Origin: Xenopus tropicalis
Lineage: Eukaryota > Chordata > Amphibia > Anura > Pipidae
DNA length: 64,000 bases
Assembly (NCBI RefSeq): GCF_000004195.4
Contig: NC_030680.2
Location: 139,437,545 to 139,501,544 of the forward strand
Direction: 5' to 3'
Position numbers and translations under genes: made by a program. Below are positions 10,450 to 23,900 of this stretch, one piece after another. The notes under the pieces were generated by a model. The model made no database searches. It was not told the origin of the DNA and saw nothing but the letters and a program-made list of their open reading frames with translations. Every line of letters starts with the position of its first letter. Position 1 is the first letter of the stretch.

Positions 10450-12052
10450 TAAAAATTATGTTTATGATTATTAACAAGTGAGTTATTATTTGCATGCATT
10501 TAGAAATCACCAATATATTCAGCAAATATGCCAGCACCTTGTACTCCATAGGTTCACTGGAGATGCCAGAATGCCCAGTCCCTTGGAGTACAGAAAGCTG
10601 AAGAGTCGTTTATCTCTTGTATTGGTTAACAAATGTATTTTTGTATATAATCTGTATATTTAATGTATACACCCAGCTACTGTACAGTACTGCAAAGCAT
10701 GTTGCTGACTTATAAATACATAAGGAGAGAAACCAATAGGGCATTAGCATCTCCCAGCTGGACCGGGGGGATTATGCAAGTTTAAGAGTGGCCAACGATG
10801 TATTTCTATAGGCTAGAAACATGTTGGTGTATCCTTCTGGACAATGACCATCTTAGGGACTGTATACAATAATAAGCTCAATGGAGAACACAGCTCAGCT
10901 TCACGATCCAGTAATTTGGAAAACTACCAAAAAAAGCCTTGGTCCCTATAAGGCAACTTGGCTTTTTTGTAACCAAAAGTTCCCAGTTGTTATCCCATTT
11001 AGGGGAACAGGAAGATCCAGGGGCGCTGCTGCCATAAGGCAAGTTGAGAAACTTGCCTCAGACAACAGTGCCACCAAAATTACCAGGGGTGGCAAAAATC
11101 CACTCCAGGTAAGTTTAAAAGCGAAATTTCTGAGGTGGTGCAGCATTAAAGGAGTCGTGTTAGGGCAACTCCGGTGTGAGAATCGCCCCGGGCAGATTTT
11201 CTCATACATGTATAAGTCTAAAACTCAAATGAAATGTAATGGTGGTAAAAGTGGTCCAGTACAATACTTACTCAATAGATATCAGTGAAGGGCAATCTTC
11301 TTGTTTATATTCATCAGATGATTTGTTTCACAAAACAGTTAATACTGTAATCAAGCAACATTAGGCTTTTCTCTGCCTGCGTATAAACAGGCTGAGAAAA
11401 GGCTGGTCCACGGAAATGAGAAATGATTCATTTTTGCACTGTGATCCAATCCATGTGCGGGCTGATGGGACGTCGTTGTGCACTGAGATCATGAAGCATA
11501 TTGGCCTTTTCTCTGCCTGTGTAGCAACGCAGGTGGAAAAAAAGTCTAGTGGGCCATTGGCCTAAAATTGTAAAGTTACATTTATTAAAAAAAAAAAAAA
11601 AACAGTATATCAATATCAATACACCTGGTTCTTCTGCAGTCTGAATGCAACAACTTCATACTTCAGAGCTGAATTGTGACCCAGGCATCACACAAGGGCT
11701 AGTAGTAGGATCGTTTCTTAATAGAGGAAAATGAACTCCCAGGCTTGTCTTAAGACCAGTCTCAATTTTGAAACAACAACCCAAGTTGGAGTAAGAAATA
11801 CTTGAGCTTAAGTTGGTATTTCTAAAGCTAGATGAGACCCTATGAACCAGCAACAGTTTAATGAATATGTGGGTAACGGAGTATTTTATGAAATATTGGG
11901 CATTATTTTTCCAGGGTGTGTGTATGAGATGTCACTGTGTGTGCAAAAGTGCAAGGTATAATTGTGTAATTGTGCAAGAATGTATCAGCATTAATGTAAA
12001 TGTTTTTGTGCAAGTATACACTTCGATTTATTTGGCGATCGATTGGGATCAT
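10450..12052. other. Gene-free stretch
   Basis: No convincing coding sequence. It contains an A-run at 11588-11602 and diffuse repeats around 11340-11560 ('cttttctctgcctg' occurs twice). Nothing else is recognisable. Confidence 0.35.
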
Positions 12053-12340
12053 AAGGCTAATGCCACACGATGCGTATGGCGTATATCAGAATACCTGAGA
12101 ATACCTATGCCTGCACCCGAATGAATGGAATACACTCGGGTGCAGGCACACGTAGGCGAAATCCGCAAAAAAGCGCAAGACTGCATTTTCTCGCGTTTTT
12201 ATGCGGATATCGGCTACATGTGCCCACACGCCAGTGTATTCCGTTCATTCGGGTGCAGGCACAGGTAGGAGGAAATGGGGCGTATGGCGCATATTTTCAG
12301 CAAGCATTTTTTGGCTTGCGCATGTTATGGCAATAGCCTA
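12053..12340. mobile_element. Fold-back MITE (ggctaatgccacac family)
   Basis: The ends aaggctaatgcca and ggcaatagcct are inverted. Inside, 'cattcgggtgcaggcacacgtagg'-type arms occur twice in inverted order. It is related in its ends to the small hairpin at 21699-21798. Confidence 0.6.
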
Positions 12341-12519
12341 ATGCTGGTCTATGCAGACATGTAGGTAGAGAATTGCATCAACACAGTGACTGGATTTTCT
12401 TACCAGCCACATCAATTGGGCAGGCTGTTGGGAAATCCCCACACACACAGGTTTGGCTAACAATCTGGAGGAGACAATATCAGCCCACGAATGGCCAATT
12501 TACTTGCTCTATTTACTGT

Positions 12520-12565
12520 GCAGATAGATAATAAGATAGATAGATAGACAGACAGACAAATAATA
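12520..12565. repeat. GATA/GACA microsatellite
   Basis: Imperfect run of gata and gaca tetramers. Similar runs lie at 63069-63097 and 63954-64000. Confidence 0.8.
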
Positions 12566-13011
12566 AGATATGTAATACACATATTTGCTAATATATTTGA
12601 CCCTTGATGCCAGAAAATGTTTTAAATTCCAAAAGAGAGCTGCCGAACAAAACAACAAATTTAAAAATCACACAAAAAAAGTTGTTAAAAAAAAAAAATA
12701 TCACTGGCGTATATCAAGTGTGTCAAACAGAAGTAGTCATACAGAATGCATGACAAACATGGTATAAACATGGTTTTCTTTTAGTGCAAAATGTGAAAGA
12801 GAAATTAGAGCATGTTTATCAAAAGGCCATAGCATTCATATTGCTGTTCAACTCCTGCGGCCCCAAAGAAAGCCCTCTACCCACATTGTAATTCCCCTAC
12901 TGTCCTCATCATATCCCACCAAGGTTACTACCCACCTCTCCCCCTTCAATCAATTAAGCTCTGCGAGAGAAAATAAAACAAACACTGTATAGTGAATAGG
13001 AGTCCCTATTA
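12566..13011. other. Gene-free stretch
   Basis: AT-rich sequence with A-runs near 12680-12700. No gene or repeat was recognised. Confidence 0.3.
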
Positions 13012-13310
13012 ATTTTTTAGGGCTCTGGCACACGGGGAGATTAGTCGCCCGCGACAAATCTCCCTGTTCGCGGGCGACTAATCTCCCCGAAATGCCATCC
13101 CACCGGCGAAAATGTAAATCGCCAGTGGGATGGCATATGCCTTGAGAGGAAACTTCCACGATATCACTGAAATCGCGCGCCGCGTATGCCATCCCACCGG
13201 CGATTTACATTTTCGCCGGTAGGATGGCATTTCGGGGAGATTAGTCGTCCGCGAACAGGGAGATTTGTCGTGGGCGACTGATCTCCCCGTGTGCCAGAGC
13301 CCTAAAAAAT
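13012..13310. mobile_element. Fold-back MITE, ggctctggcacacggggag ends
   Basis: Long inverted repeat: attttttagggctctggcac at the left and gtgccagagccctaaaaaat at the right. The arms share 'ggggagattagtcgcc' and 'gccatcccaccggcgaaaatg'. A half-length relative is at 49912-50133, a stub at 29205-29240, and the tiny 3074-3162 hairpin shares the core. Confidence 0.8.
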
Positions 13311-13767
13311 GAATCCCCTTCAATTGTCCCTAATACTTAAGGGCAAAGACAACATATGGGGGGGGAAGGGGTGGAGACAACATTTCAGGCACCCTCAGTT
13401 GTATACCATTATTAACTTTTCCCTGCAACATAAATATCAGGAAATGTAATATATTGTGTATGTGACCCTGGAAAAACATCTTACACAGGGGGACCACTAG
13501 CTGGGTGCAATGGTTAGTCCTGCTGCCTCGCAGTGCTGGGCTCAAGTCCAACCATGCCATTATATGCTTCTCGTAATTCGGAGATTTCCGGATAACAGAT
13601 CCCATTCCTGGGTTCACCGTTACCAACCCTGGATGCTTCAACAAAGCAACATTCTATTCATTTACACATACTTTTCCAAAGGGGGACGCTCCCTTAAATG
13701 ATTATGAAAGACGAGGCACCCGTATCTAGCCGTACATTTCTAGCCAGCAACATTTGCAGGGACAGAG

Positions 13768-14292
13768 TAGGGCTGGGCGATATACCGTTTAATACCGAAT
13801 ACCGGTGTTTTTTTTTTTTTTAAACTATATTCATTTTTCAGATACCGCAATACCGGGGTGTCAGGGTACTCACCCGTGCGGCCCGGTCTCGCGCGCCTCC
13901 TTGCGTGCACGTCCCGTTGTCCGCGGGACGTTGCGCATGCACGTGCGTCAAAGTGCGTGTACATGTCAAAGCGTGCACGTCCGCGACGCGCCGGTTCTGC
14001 GCATGTGTGGGGGGTATTTAAAGCTATCAAACGCCTCCTCCTGTGCTATGTTGTCTGCGGCCTTGCCTGGGAAACTAAGCCTGCCTGATTTACCTTACGA
14101 CGTTCTGTTGCCGATCCTTCGCTTGCCTGACTCTGATTTTCAATACTGCAGTAATTATTCTCTAATTTATTAGGAAATGGGGTTAACACCTAATCATGCA
14201 TGGAAAAAAAAAAATACCGTCAAATACCGCGACACCGATATCATTTTGAAAAATACAGTGATATCAATTTTTGGTCATACCGCCCAGCTCTA
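13768..14292. mobile_element. hAT-type element with GC-rich insert
   Basis: The ends TAGGGCTGGGCGATATACCG and the complement at 14270-14292 (accgcccagctcta) are flanked by a perfect 8-base duplication, ggacagag (13760-13767 and 14293-14300). Between them lies about 330 bases of unrelated, CpG-rich sequence (13857-14160). This may be a fragment of an LTR or other element captured or inserted later. There is no transposase. Confidence 0.75.
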
Positions 14293-14336
14293 GGACAGAG
14301 TGAAAACCAGGCACATCCCTGGAAGTGCTAAACAGT

Positions 14337-14472
14337 TTAACCCTTTCCCTGCCAATGATGTAACGCATATTCCTGGGTTCAAGGTTACATTATAGGAAAA
14401 GTGCATTGCCTGCCAACAAGCTTTTCCCAAAACACCCAGACTTGCCCCAGTCGCTGGCAGGGTAAGGGTTAA
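14337..14472. mobile_element. TTAA-type MITE
   Basis: 136 bases bounded by TTAACCCTTTCCCTGCCA and its near-perfect complement TGGCAGGGTAAGGGTTAA. The TTAA at both ends fits the target site of piggyBac and Kolobok-type elements. Confidence 0.75.
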
Positions 14473-15651
14473 AAGCTGTGCCCACCCTATGTCAGCTTAA
14501 AACTCTCTTTGGGCATCACTTTTCGGCCATGCAGTGCTCACTCACCTTGGAGCCTGGACCATAAACGTGGTTTGATCTCTTACTTCAGTCCGGCAGCAGC
14601 GCTTTCCCACACTTCAGCCTCTCCCAGACTCCTGACAAATGAGATCAAACACTGGCCGTAAGAAACATGAAGTCTCTGAATGGAATGACCGACTGAATAA
14701 CACTCCCTAATAGGAAGTGTAACAAGATGGCTTCCAGAGAGTTATAAGCAGGTCTAAAAAATGAGAGTAGCAATATGAACGCTGTGTAAAGGGGCATGAG
14801 AGCACCAAAATGGCTGCGGAGTACAAACATGGCTACCAGAGCTAAACCTTTTACCATCGTTTACCTCCCAGTATTATAAGCCCCATACCCTTGGATGCAT
14901 TATGTCCGAGAAGCAATATAGTTTTAATTGTGTTTTACCTCAAAAAAATGCTGCACGGAGACTGCCTCACTGTCCGTGCAGCAATGAGGGATGGGCGTGT
15001 CCTTTCAGTCTCTCACAGGATTGGTCATAGTTGTGAGTGACAAGCCGAACTGTACAATAGCAGCCTAGCCTCATTCCTGTCACCTTCCTTCTGCTCTTAG
15101 CTCCCAGCCCAGCAAGCTGTGTCAAATTGTTGCTCCTCATGGTGTATAGTGGAGCTGCAGTGCAGTGCTATTGTATTCTCATTCCCATTGCTTTTATATC
15201 CACTTCTGCTGTGTATAACAGCCTCCTGTGGGACATTCCCTCTCCCCTAAAATAGCAATAGCTGTTCCTAGGGCAATGGCAGAGCTCTCAGCTTCTAATT
15301 GTAGTAGTGATTGGAGAATACAGAGCTGTTGACCCCTCCAATGTTGTTGGGAGTTAGCCTATTTTCACCGCCAGCTCCAAATTTTCTTTTTATTACACTT
15401 TTAATTCCCCTGGTTTTACAAACTGACCATTTTTCCAGAAAGCATGTGCAATAAGCATTCAATGGCGTGATAATTGCTGTGTGCGGCAATATGTGGCACA
15501 TTTTTTCAATCAAGAATCAATTGAAGTCATAGTCCCCACACTGTGTGTGCACCCCTTGCTCCATGTTTCTCCGTTGATGTCACCCTCGACGGCATTGAGT
15601 GACATGGGCACATCGGATTTTACACGCAGATAGTGGAAAATCGGGGAAATT
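14473..15651. other. Gene-free stretch
   Basis: No coding sequence or repeat that I can name. Several short ORFs here have no family features. Confidence 0.3.
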
Positions 15652-15659
15652 CTTTATAG

Positions 15660-15911
15660 CAGGGGTCTCCGACCTTTATTACCCATGAGCCACATTGAAT
15701 TGTAAAAAGAGTTAGGGAGCAACACAAATGAAAAAAGTTCCTAGGGGTGCCAAATGAGGGCTTTGATTGGATATTTGGTAGCCCTATGTGGCAACCAAAA
15801 CTTGCCCCATAGCCAGGAATTCAAAAATAAGCACCTGCTTTGAGGCCACTGGGAGTAATATCAAAGGGTGTGGTGATACAACATGTTCGAGTCGCTGGTT
15901 GAAAATCTCTG
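15660..15911. mobile_element. hAT-type MITE
   Basis: Starts caggggtctccgacc and ends with the complement of cagagattttcaacc. It is flanked by a perfect 8-base duplication, ctttatag (15652-15659 and 15912-15919). The same family is at 35538-35812; both share 'ggtgccaaa' and 'cacctgctttgaggcc'. Confidence 0.85.
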
Positions 15912-15919
15912 CTTTATAG

Positions 15920-17064
15920 TGACGCAAGGCCGGGGGAGGGAGACCAAAATCAGATAACTTCTTGGAAAATAGGGAGAGCTAATAGGTTTGCAATAGCGCA
16001 CACTGGAATCATATTGTGCAATTTCCTGTGGGTGACAAAGCCATTGCACTAAAGTTGACCATACACAAATAGGTCCACTGTTTTGGCGAGGTCACTGAAT
16101 GAGCAGATCTATTCCCACATTGGCCACCTGTGTGCAGGGCCATATTGGGCTGATTCAATTGTTGGACCAGGGCCAATGGTCACATCCAAAGACGGGTCTC
16201 TGTCAGGGGCACCAATTTGTTCCTTGTCCACGGGGATATTCAAGCCAGCCTAATAGGTATCTGGTTGATGTTCTGATGTATGTGGCCCATATATTGAGCT
16301 TGTATATAGGAAGAATAATGATTTGTGGTCCTCCTTCTGTCAGTTAATCACAATTACCTTTAACTGTAAAGGAAAAGGAAAGGCATTTTGGCATTTTTTT
16401 GCCAACAGATTGTCACAATAGTGCAAGAACACTATATTTATTCTGCAGAAAGCTTTACTATACCTGAGTAAACAGCCTAAGGAACTCTCTCTGTTAGTTT
16501 AAGATAACAGCTGCAGTTTTAGCTTGGTCTCCATAGCTTCAGTGCTGCATCTCTAGCTGCTGGTAGTCACACAGCACAGTTGGGAGAGGGAGAGATGGGA
16601 GGAGGAGGAGAAGGGAAGAGGAGAGAGGAGCAAACTGAGCAGACTCGTGCTGTGCCCTGAAGGATTTTTTCTGAGAGTCTGACAAAGAAGAACATGTGAA
16701 CCCAAAAGAAAAAAATAAATCCTTTGATAGAGGACTCAGCTTTTCAGTGCAGCATTTCTGTGTGAGTGTTTATGGCTTTATTTAAATAGACCTTTCTGAT
16801 AAAGCTTACTTTACCTTTCCTTCAGTGTAACGGAGAGGTTGAATCTGCTTTATAATGAATGTTTGTGTGAGCCTTTATATAGCTGTGCTCAGCACTGCTG
16901 TTCTCCTCTTTTTTATTCGCTATGCAATGTATATATAATTATTCCTAATTAAATGCTTTAAAAGACCCAGAGTGCAGAGTCCAAAGGAGGTTGCAGAGAG
17001 AGCTATTGCGATCTTTGCACTAGTAAAGTAGAATTTGTGATTAAAAAAACAAAAATTCAGCTCT
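15920..17064. other. Gene-free stretch with purine-rich tract
   Basis: No gene recognised. A purine-rich tract (gggagagggagagatgggagg and following) lies at about 16578-16640. Its function is unknown. Confidence 0.3.
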
Positions 17065-17418
17065 TAAGGTCCCCATACATGGGACGATTATAGTTGCCGA
17101 TATCGGTCCATTGGAGCAACACGGCAGCTTATCGGCCCACGTTGGGACAGAAGCGAGGGGCCTGGCCAGATATCGATCGGCCAGGTTAAAAAAATCCAGT
17201 CGGATCGGGGACCGCATCGGCTCGTTGATGCGGTCCCCGAACCGACTGCCCCATTACCGCGTGTAGAATTCGATCGTTTGGCCCCAGGGCCAAACGATCA
17301 AACTCGCCTACATGCCTCCCCGATATCGCTAACCTGTAGGTGGGGATAATGGGTGAATATCTGCTCGCTTGGCAACATCGCCAAGCGAGCGGATCTGCCC
17401 GTGATATGGCCAGCTTTA
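17065..17418. mobile_element. Fold-back MITE, ttaaggtccccatacat ends
   Basis: Second copy of the 7221-7582 family, with the same internal arms (cggatcggggaccgcatcgg and gccccagggccaaacgatc). The right end is less well kept. Confidence 0.7.
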
Positions 17419-17894
17419 GGGTGAAGACACACAGAGCTACTAGTAGCAGCTATTTGTCACAGCTACAAAAATAGACAATGCTGATCATTTACTGATAATT
17501 GTCTCTACGTGTGTTTTAGTATTGTATTGTATTATAGTATTGTCTATGGCAGGGTAATTTCTGGCGTTTAGTAGCCATGACAAGTAGCTGCTACTAAGTA
17601 GCTCCATGTGTATTTACCCTTAAAGTTAATTTCTCACCTTGCCTCGTGGCAGGAGCAGCCCTGGGAAAAATGTAGGTTCTTTTGTAGCTATTGAAAGGAG
17701 ATCAGGAGGTCTGCTAGTGAGGTCTGATGTGCCCAGTGTATTTGCCAAGGTGTTAAAGTTGGGCCACAGCTGTGGAGCAGTGCAGCTGCATTTTTTTAGG
17801 CTTTTTCAGAAAAAAAAACTTTGCCTTCAAATGACTTTCGTAACCCAGTTCATATCCACCTACAGAGATGATTCACATTTTTTATAAAATCTGT

Positions 17895-17900
17895 TTTATT
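17895..17900 (-). terminator. Poly(A) signal of the DNase gene
   Basis: AATAAA on the minus strand, 37 bases after the TGA at 17937-17939. It fits a short 3' UTR. Confidence 0.65.
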
Positions 17901-17936
17901 AGACATACAGTATAAACAGAGACATATACTTTAATG

Positions 17937-20900
17937 TCAGTTCTTCTTTCGTTTTATTCCTTTTGCAGGATTAAATTCTACTTCCACAGGATAGTGATCG
18001 CTCACTGCGACAGCCTGAAAATGTAATACAGTGTATTAAATACAGGTGGTTTTGCATGGAGACTACCAAACCCTTTTGAGAGGGATAGACCCAGAGGTGG
18101 AACAAATTGGCGTTGGGCCCTCCTGCAAAGAATCTTGTGATGGGCCTAGGACTTGAGCAGGCAATGGGTGCACAATTTCCTCCATCGATAAAATGGCTAT
18201 AGAGGTAGCTGACCCCACGGTTATATATATGAGATGTTCATATTTAATGTACTTATATAGTACTAAGTACTATGTTTCTGGTTACTCCCATTGTTTAACA
18301 AACATTCCAAGCAGAAGTGTAGTAGTTCTTTGGGAGCCATAAGAATAAAGTGTATCTGATCTTGTTTTGTCCCATAGGACACAGGCTCTGATCCTGAGTG
18401 TATAACTAAAACCCCTGCCATAAAGCAAAATAGGTTTCTGTTTACCAGAAAGGAAATAGGATTAGTTTGTTGTGTACCAGGATATAAGTCCCTTGGTTCA
18501 AGCACAAAAAGTGCCTAGAACCTTAAAAGCAGTATATTAAAATACTCATTTCAAAAATTACACAGCTTAACACAGTATTTCACATTGTTAGCAGCAGCCA
18601 AGAAGCAATAACATTATCCCATATTCAGCATAGTCGGTTCTCTTTGTAAAAGGCTAATGTCAAACCTTGTGCAAATATAACTCAAACCCACACATTGGCA
18701 TATTCAGATTCTATTAGCATTTTTTCCAGCAGAGAAAACACCAGGTGAGACATTAGCTTAAAGATAAAATCACAAGTCCTTTTCAATACATTTCTAGTTT
18801 TTTCTAGAAAATGCCAAATTGGCATACAGTGTTCTACAGAAAACTATACTGTAGCTACACAATTCATGTAATAAGGGTTTACTTTACTTACATTACTATT
18901 GTGTGAATGTGATAGGGACCTTAGATTGTAAGGTCCATTGGGGGGACTGATGGGAATAATGTATAATCTCAGTAAAGTGGGATATGTCTGCACTATATAA
19001 ATAGGTAATCATATTAATACTAGCCAGAGCACTAACCAGTCCTAACGTAGGTAACCTGCAATTGCAGTCTCTAGATTTCTAAATCCCGGGCTGATAGTAT
19101 AACCCCAGGCCCGGACTGGCAATCTGTGGGTTCTGGCAAATGCCAGAGGGGCTGCTGTAAGATGCCACAGTCAGTCACTATTTATTGGGCAGGTGGGGCT
19201 GTTTGGGCCTCTGTGTACTTGCAATGCCAGGGCCTATTTTAAACCCCAGTCTGCATCTGATAACCTTTATATAAAAAGCTGCTTATTCAATAAGGTTATA
19301 CCAACCTCCTCATAGGACATTTTATATTCCTCTTGAAAGTTGAAGGGTTTGGCTGAGTTGGGAACCACGTGTTTGAGTATTGAGCTGTGAACAACAATTC
19401 TGAAAAAGTACAAAGATAAATGTCAAGTTTTATATCTAAGCACTGATATTTACAATAGTCATGTTGGAACCATCAGCAGAACATATGTAGCAATTCATGG
19501 GGACACATTTATGATTACTCAAGAATTTTTGTCTTAGCATTTTGGGTCTGAGCGTCTGTGAACACAGTTCCCAGCAGGGGGAGCGCTGGCACATACAATT
19601 CCTGGCGGGGGAAGCTGGAGGAGCGGGCTGGGTCAGCAGGGGGCTACAGGGCCCCACCTAGGCCAAGGCCCACTGGGTTTTTTCCCCTATGTCCTACTGG
19701 CCCAGTCCGACCCTAAGTGCCATTTTATTTTAGCTTTGCACACTGCATTCGGCAGCGTCAATGAATCTTTCAGCATGTTTCTCTGTGGGCTCAGAACAGC
19801 CAATCGTCAATTGTAATCTAGGGGTCCCTGCCCAAACGGCTTCCAGGCCCTTTCAATTCAAGTTAATGTAAGTGATCTGTAACATTTTGTTCCCCGCCCA
19901 CAAAGCTACAAAATGCTGGAATGACAAAACTATTTAAAAAGTCCTGTGTACATTAGACCGATTCCTTTGTATTTCATAGGGGCACAGAAATACATGAACC
20001 AACTTGATTGCAATTTTCTGTATAAGGCCTGTGTGACATTTGTTATTCAGCAGCTTCCGTTTATCCACTGAAACAAAATTGCAGAATTTTTGTTTATACA
20101 TGTCCCAACAGACACACTAACATACCGATCATAGGAGAAGTCTGTTGTGTTGATAGCTGTTGTGTCTGTATCATCGTCAATGAGCCAGTGTAAATCAGGA
20201 TCTGTCCTCAACCGGATCGTCTTCATTTTTTTGTTTGAAACATAGGCTCCATCTGCATTGAAGTCTCCAAGTAATATTATATTCTTTGTGTGGAAAAATG
20301 ACAAAATATGTTTTAGTTATCAAAATAGAAATACAGTATTGATTCATTTTACCCACATATGTTCACATGTACCTTTAATATGTACAATACAACAATTAAT
20401 ATATTGTACAGGTATGGGATCCCTTATCCGGAAACCCATTATCCAGAAAGCTCAGAATTACGCAAAGCCTGTCTCCCATAGACTCCATTTTAATCAAATA
20501 ATTCAGATTTTTAAAACTGATTTCCTTTTTCTCTGTAGAAATAAAACAGTACTTTGTAATTGATCCCAACTAAGATATAAATAATCCTTATTGGATGCAA
20601 AACAATCCTAATGGGTTTAATTAATGTTTATTGATTTTTTAGTAGACTTAAGGTATGGAGATCCAAATTACGGAAAGACCCCTTATCCGGAATACCCTTG
20701 GTCCCGAACATTCTGGATAATGGGTCCTATACCTGTATTCGTATAAGTTGGCTTGTGAACCAAAAGTGTTAGAGAGCCCCACGCAACACAGAAACCCCTA
20801 ATCGTAAGTGGATTTTCAATAAGGCCCAAACCTGCTTGGCACCTTAAAAAAAAACAAAACAAAAAAAACTCACTGTGGTCTGATTGGATCATTCTTCTTG

Positions 20901-23900
20901 TGCATTCTCCAATCAGAGCATAGCTTTCTTGACAGACAGTAAAATTGACCAATCAAGGCACAGATGCAGACAGGGCTCTGGAGATATTTCAAACTGAAGT
21001 CAGTGCAGACATAATAACTGAAAAGAAGAATCTGGAGGCTATAACTTTACTTGAGAACCTCAGTAACTCTGAACTTTTGCTGCAGATTTCATCCCACAGG
21101 TACTATACAGTTCTAAAGGCTGAATCACTAGCTGAAATTAAATTAATTTTTTGGGCCAATGTTGTGTATCAGTGCCAGTGTTATAGTGCCAGGGCCGGAA
21201 TATATGCCATTAGTACCCACTGCTCCTCACTGTATATAATCTGCTGGGTTTGTATATAGACTGCGTCACTGTATATAATAGTGCCTGGTATGTCAGTTCC
21301 CACTGCTTCTCTCACTATAAAACTAACGTAAACACATCTAAAGGGTTGGTTCACTTTTAAGTTAACTTTTAGTATGTTATAGAGTGGCCTATTCCTCACA
21401 AATTTGCAATTGGCCTTTCTAATTATTTTTCTTATAGTTCTTGAATAATTTGCCTTTCTCTTCTGCATCTTTCCAGCCTTCAAATGGGGGTCACTGACCC
21501 CCGGCAGCCAAAAACCATCTCTCGTTTAAACCACTACCTGGTTGCTAGGGTAAATAAGACCCTAGCAACCAGATAGCTGCTGAAATATCAAATGGAGAGC
21601 TGCTGAGCAAAAAGCTAAATAACGGAAATACCATTCAAAATAAAAGAGAACCAATTGCAAATTGTCTCAGAATATCAATGTCTGCATCATTTTAAAAGTT
21701 AAGGCTGATGCCACACAAGGCGTAGGGCTGAAATTTTCGGCAAGCGGAAAACTGCTTGCCGAAAATTTCAGCCCTACGCCCGTGTGGCATCAGCCTAATT
21801 TAAAGGTGAACTACCTCTTTAAGTTAACTGATCACAAACACAAATGGATGGAGAACCCCTCACAGAAGTGCACGTATGAATACGTTTACATCTTAAGCAT
21901 TTTAGGGTAAAAAAAAAACTCTCCCACCCACACTTTTGTGCAGTATCCCTGGAAGTCAGTGGGAACCGCAAGAGGTAGTTGGGAGGTTAATTTTTTTACG
22001 CCAGCAGCGAATCCACTAAGTCTCACATTAGCTTTAGGTCAGTCTGTTTATGGCCCATCCAGCTGCAAAACTGTTCTTCTCTTTGTATATCATTTGAAAT
22101 CCTGGCAGGGGAGGAGGGACTAAAACATTGATGGTACAAACTTTTGTGCAGACAGTATACAGGAACTACAGTTGTGTAATCACAGGCTCATTGCACTTAC
22201 TTTGCCTAAAGGTTTAAAATTGGTTGGTGGACACAACATTCCTTTTGCTAAAGATGCATGACCTGCGGGCAAACCACTTTGGGATGGAAGCAATGCATAT
22301 AATTTATTACAGTGAGGTAGCAATGTGTTAGACACCAGTTAATTTGTCCCTGGCCTACAAGCTCTCCCACAAGCCCAAGCTGAAGATTCCTAAGAAACTG
22401 GTGACATGGTGGTGTGGTTCTTAGCAAGTTTTCTCCAAATTTGTGGAGTTTTTTTTCCAAAAAGGAGCCCCAGCCAAGATAAAAGGCTACTGCCACATGT
22501 GGTGGACTTTTAGCCAAAACTACCCCTACCCTCCCAAAAGCTTCTTATTGCAGGGCTGGCACAATGGCACAGGGGGCAGGAACATCAAGATGCTTTTAGG
22601 AGTGTAGGGGCAGATTCTTGGCATGTCTATTCCTGCACTTAAGGGCAAATGCCCATACCTGGTGCACTCTTACCTTCCAATTTGTGCCTGTATGTTACCC
22701 AACCACTTAGATTGTAAGCTCTACGGGGCAGGGACCTCCTTCCTACTGTGTCTCATACCACATGGCAATTATTCCCTGTGCATTTATATATATTTATTGT
22801 ATTTATTATAACACTTGTCCTCCCTGTGTGTAATTCTGTATATTGTAAGATTGGAATAGGAAGTGCTGGAGTTCAGCTGAATCCTAAACCAAAACCAGTG
22901 TTTGCAAAAGAAGGATTGCTTGGTCCCTTGTGTCAAGGGTTTCCCACTGACAAAAAACAATCTAATATTTATTTTGGTTACGGGGGCCTCTAACACATGC
23001 AAATTCCATCATATTTCATACCTCGGTACCCCATTTCTCTTTAACATGCTCATAGACGTCATACAGCTCATCGATCTCCTGCACCGAGTCCTTTGGAGTC
23101 GTGTGTATCGGAATCAGAACGAAATCTTTCAGAGCTGAAGAAAAATGACATTTTGGTTGAACAGGGCCAGGATTAAAGATAGAGATGGATAGAGGTATAT
23201 AGAAAAAAACAAGAAACTTTTCATTTATGCCCCTATCACATGTAGCAAAAATTGGCAAACCAACAAACAAGTGGCATGATATTTTCTGGTGGCTGAAATG
23301 GTGGCATTAGTTTTTTGGTTTATTTAATACAAGAAAGTGGTTAATCAATGCAGAGTGCAGGTTTATTATGCACCCCCACAGTGATTATAATTTCTAGCCT
23401 TAGACCCTGGACCAGCAGTCCTCCACTGAAAATGCAGGTTCATGTCTACTGAGTACTGCACCGCCATCTTGTCTCTTGGCAATGGATCCATTGCAGCTGC
23501 TCTGGGTGGTGCTTGTGCTCAGCAAAGTAGAACTTTGCTCATGCTTACCTCCTAGGGCATCACAATGGATCTCTAGAACAAGTGACAAATTTTCAGAATG
23601 GCACCAAAGTAGCACCCATCATGAACTATGACTGAATTTCAGTATCCTCCAACATAAAGTGCTGGATACTGGTAGGTATAGGGTTGCAACTTCCCAGCTA
23701 CTTGAACTCTGGGCAGGGGGCTAGGTGGAGACATTATGGAGACAGCAAATCAATGTCATGAAACAGATTGTGTGATGTCAGTGGCGGGGATCATGGCATC
23801 AGGGGATGGGACGATAGCTTGGCAATTGGCCGGTCGACATGTCATTTAAGGAGGGTCCTGTCTGGATTTCCTCATTTGGGAAACTGGGCAGGCAGTTTTT

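Noticed and set aside
13500..13560. tRNA-like segment (ggttagtcctgctgcctcgcagtgctggg)
   Set aside because: It resembles the tRNA-derived part of a dispersed repeat, but no full cloverleaf with acceptor stem can be formed; it is a repeat fragment.
20945..21259. 104-codon open frame in a DNase intron
   Set aside because: Opposite strand to the gene, no domain, and no splice or start context; judged to be chance.
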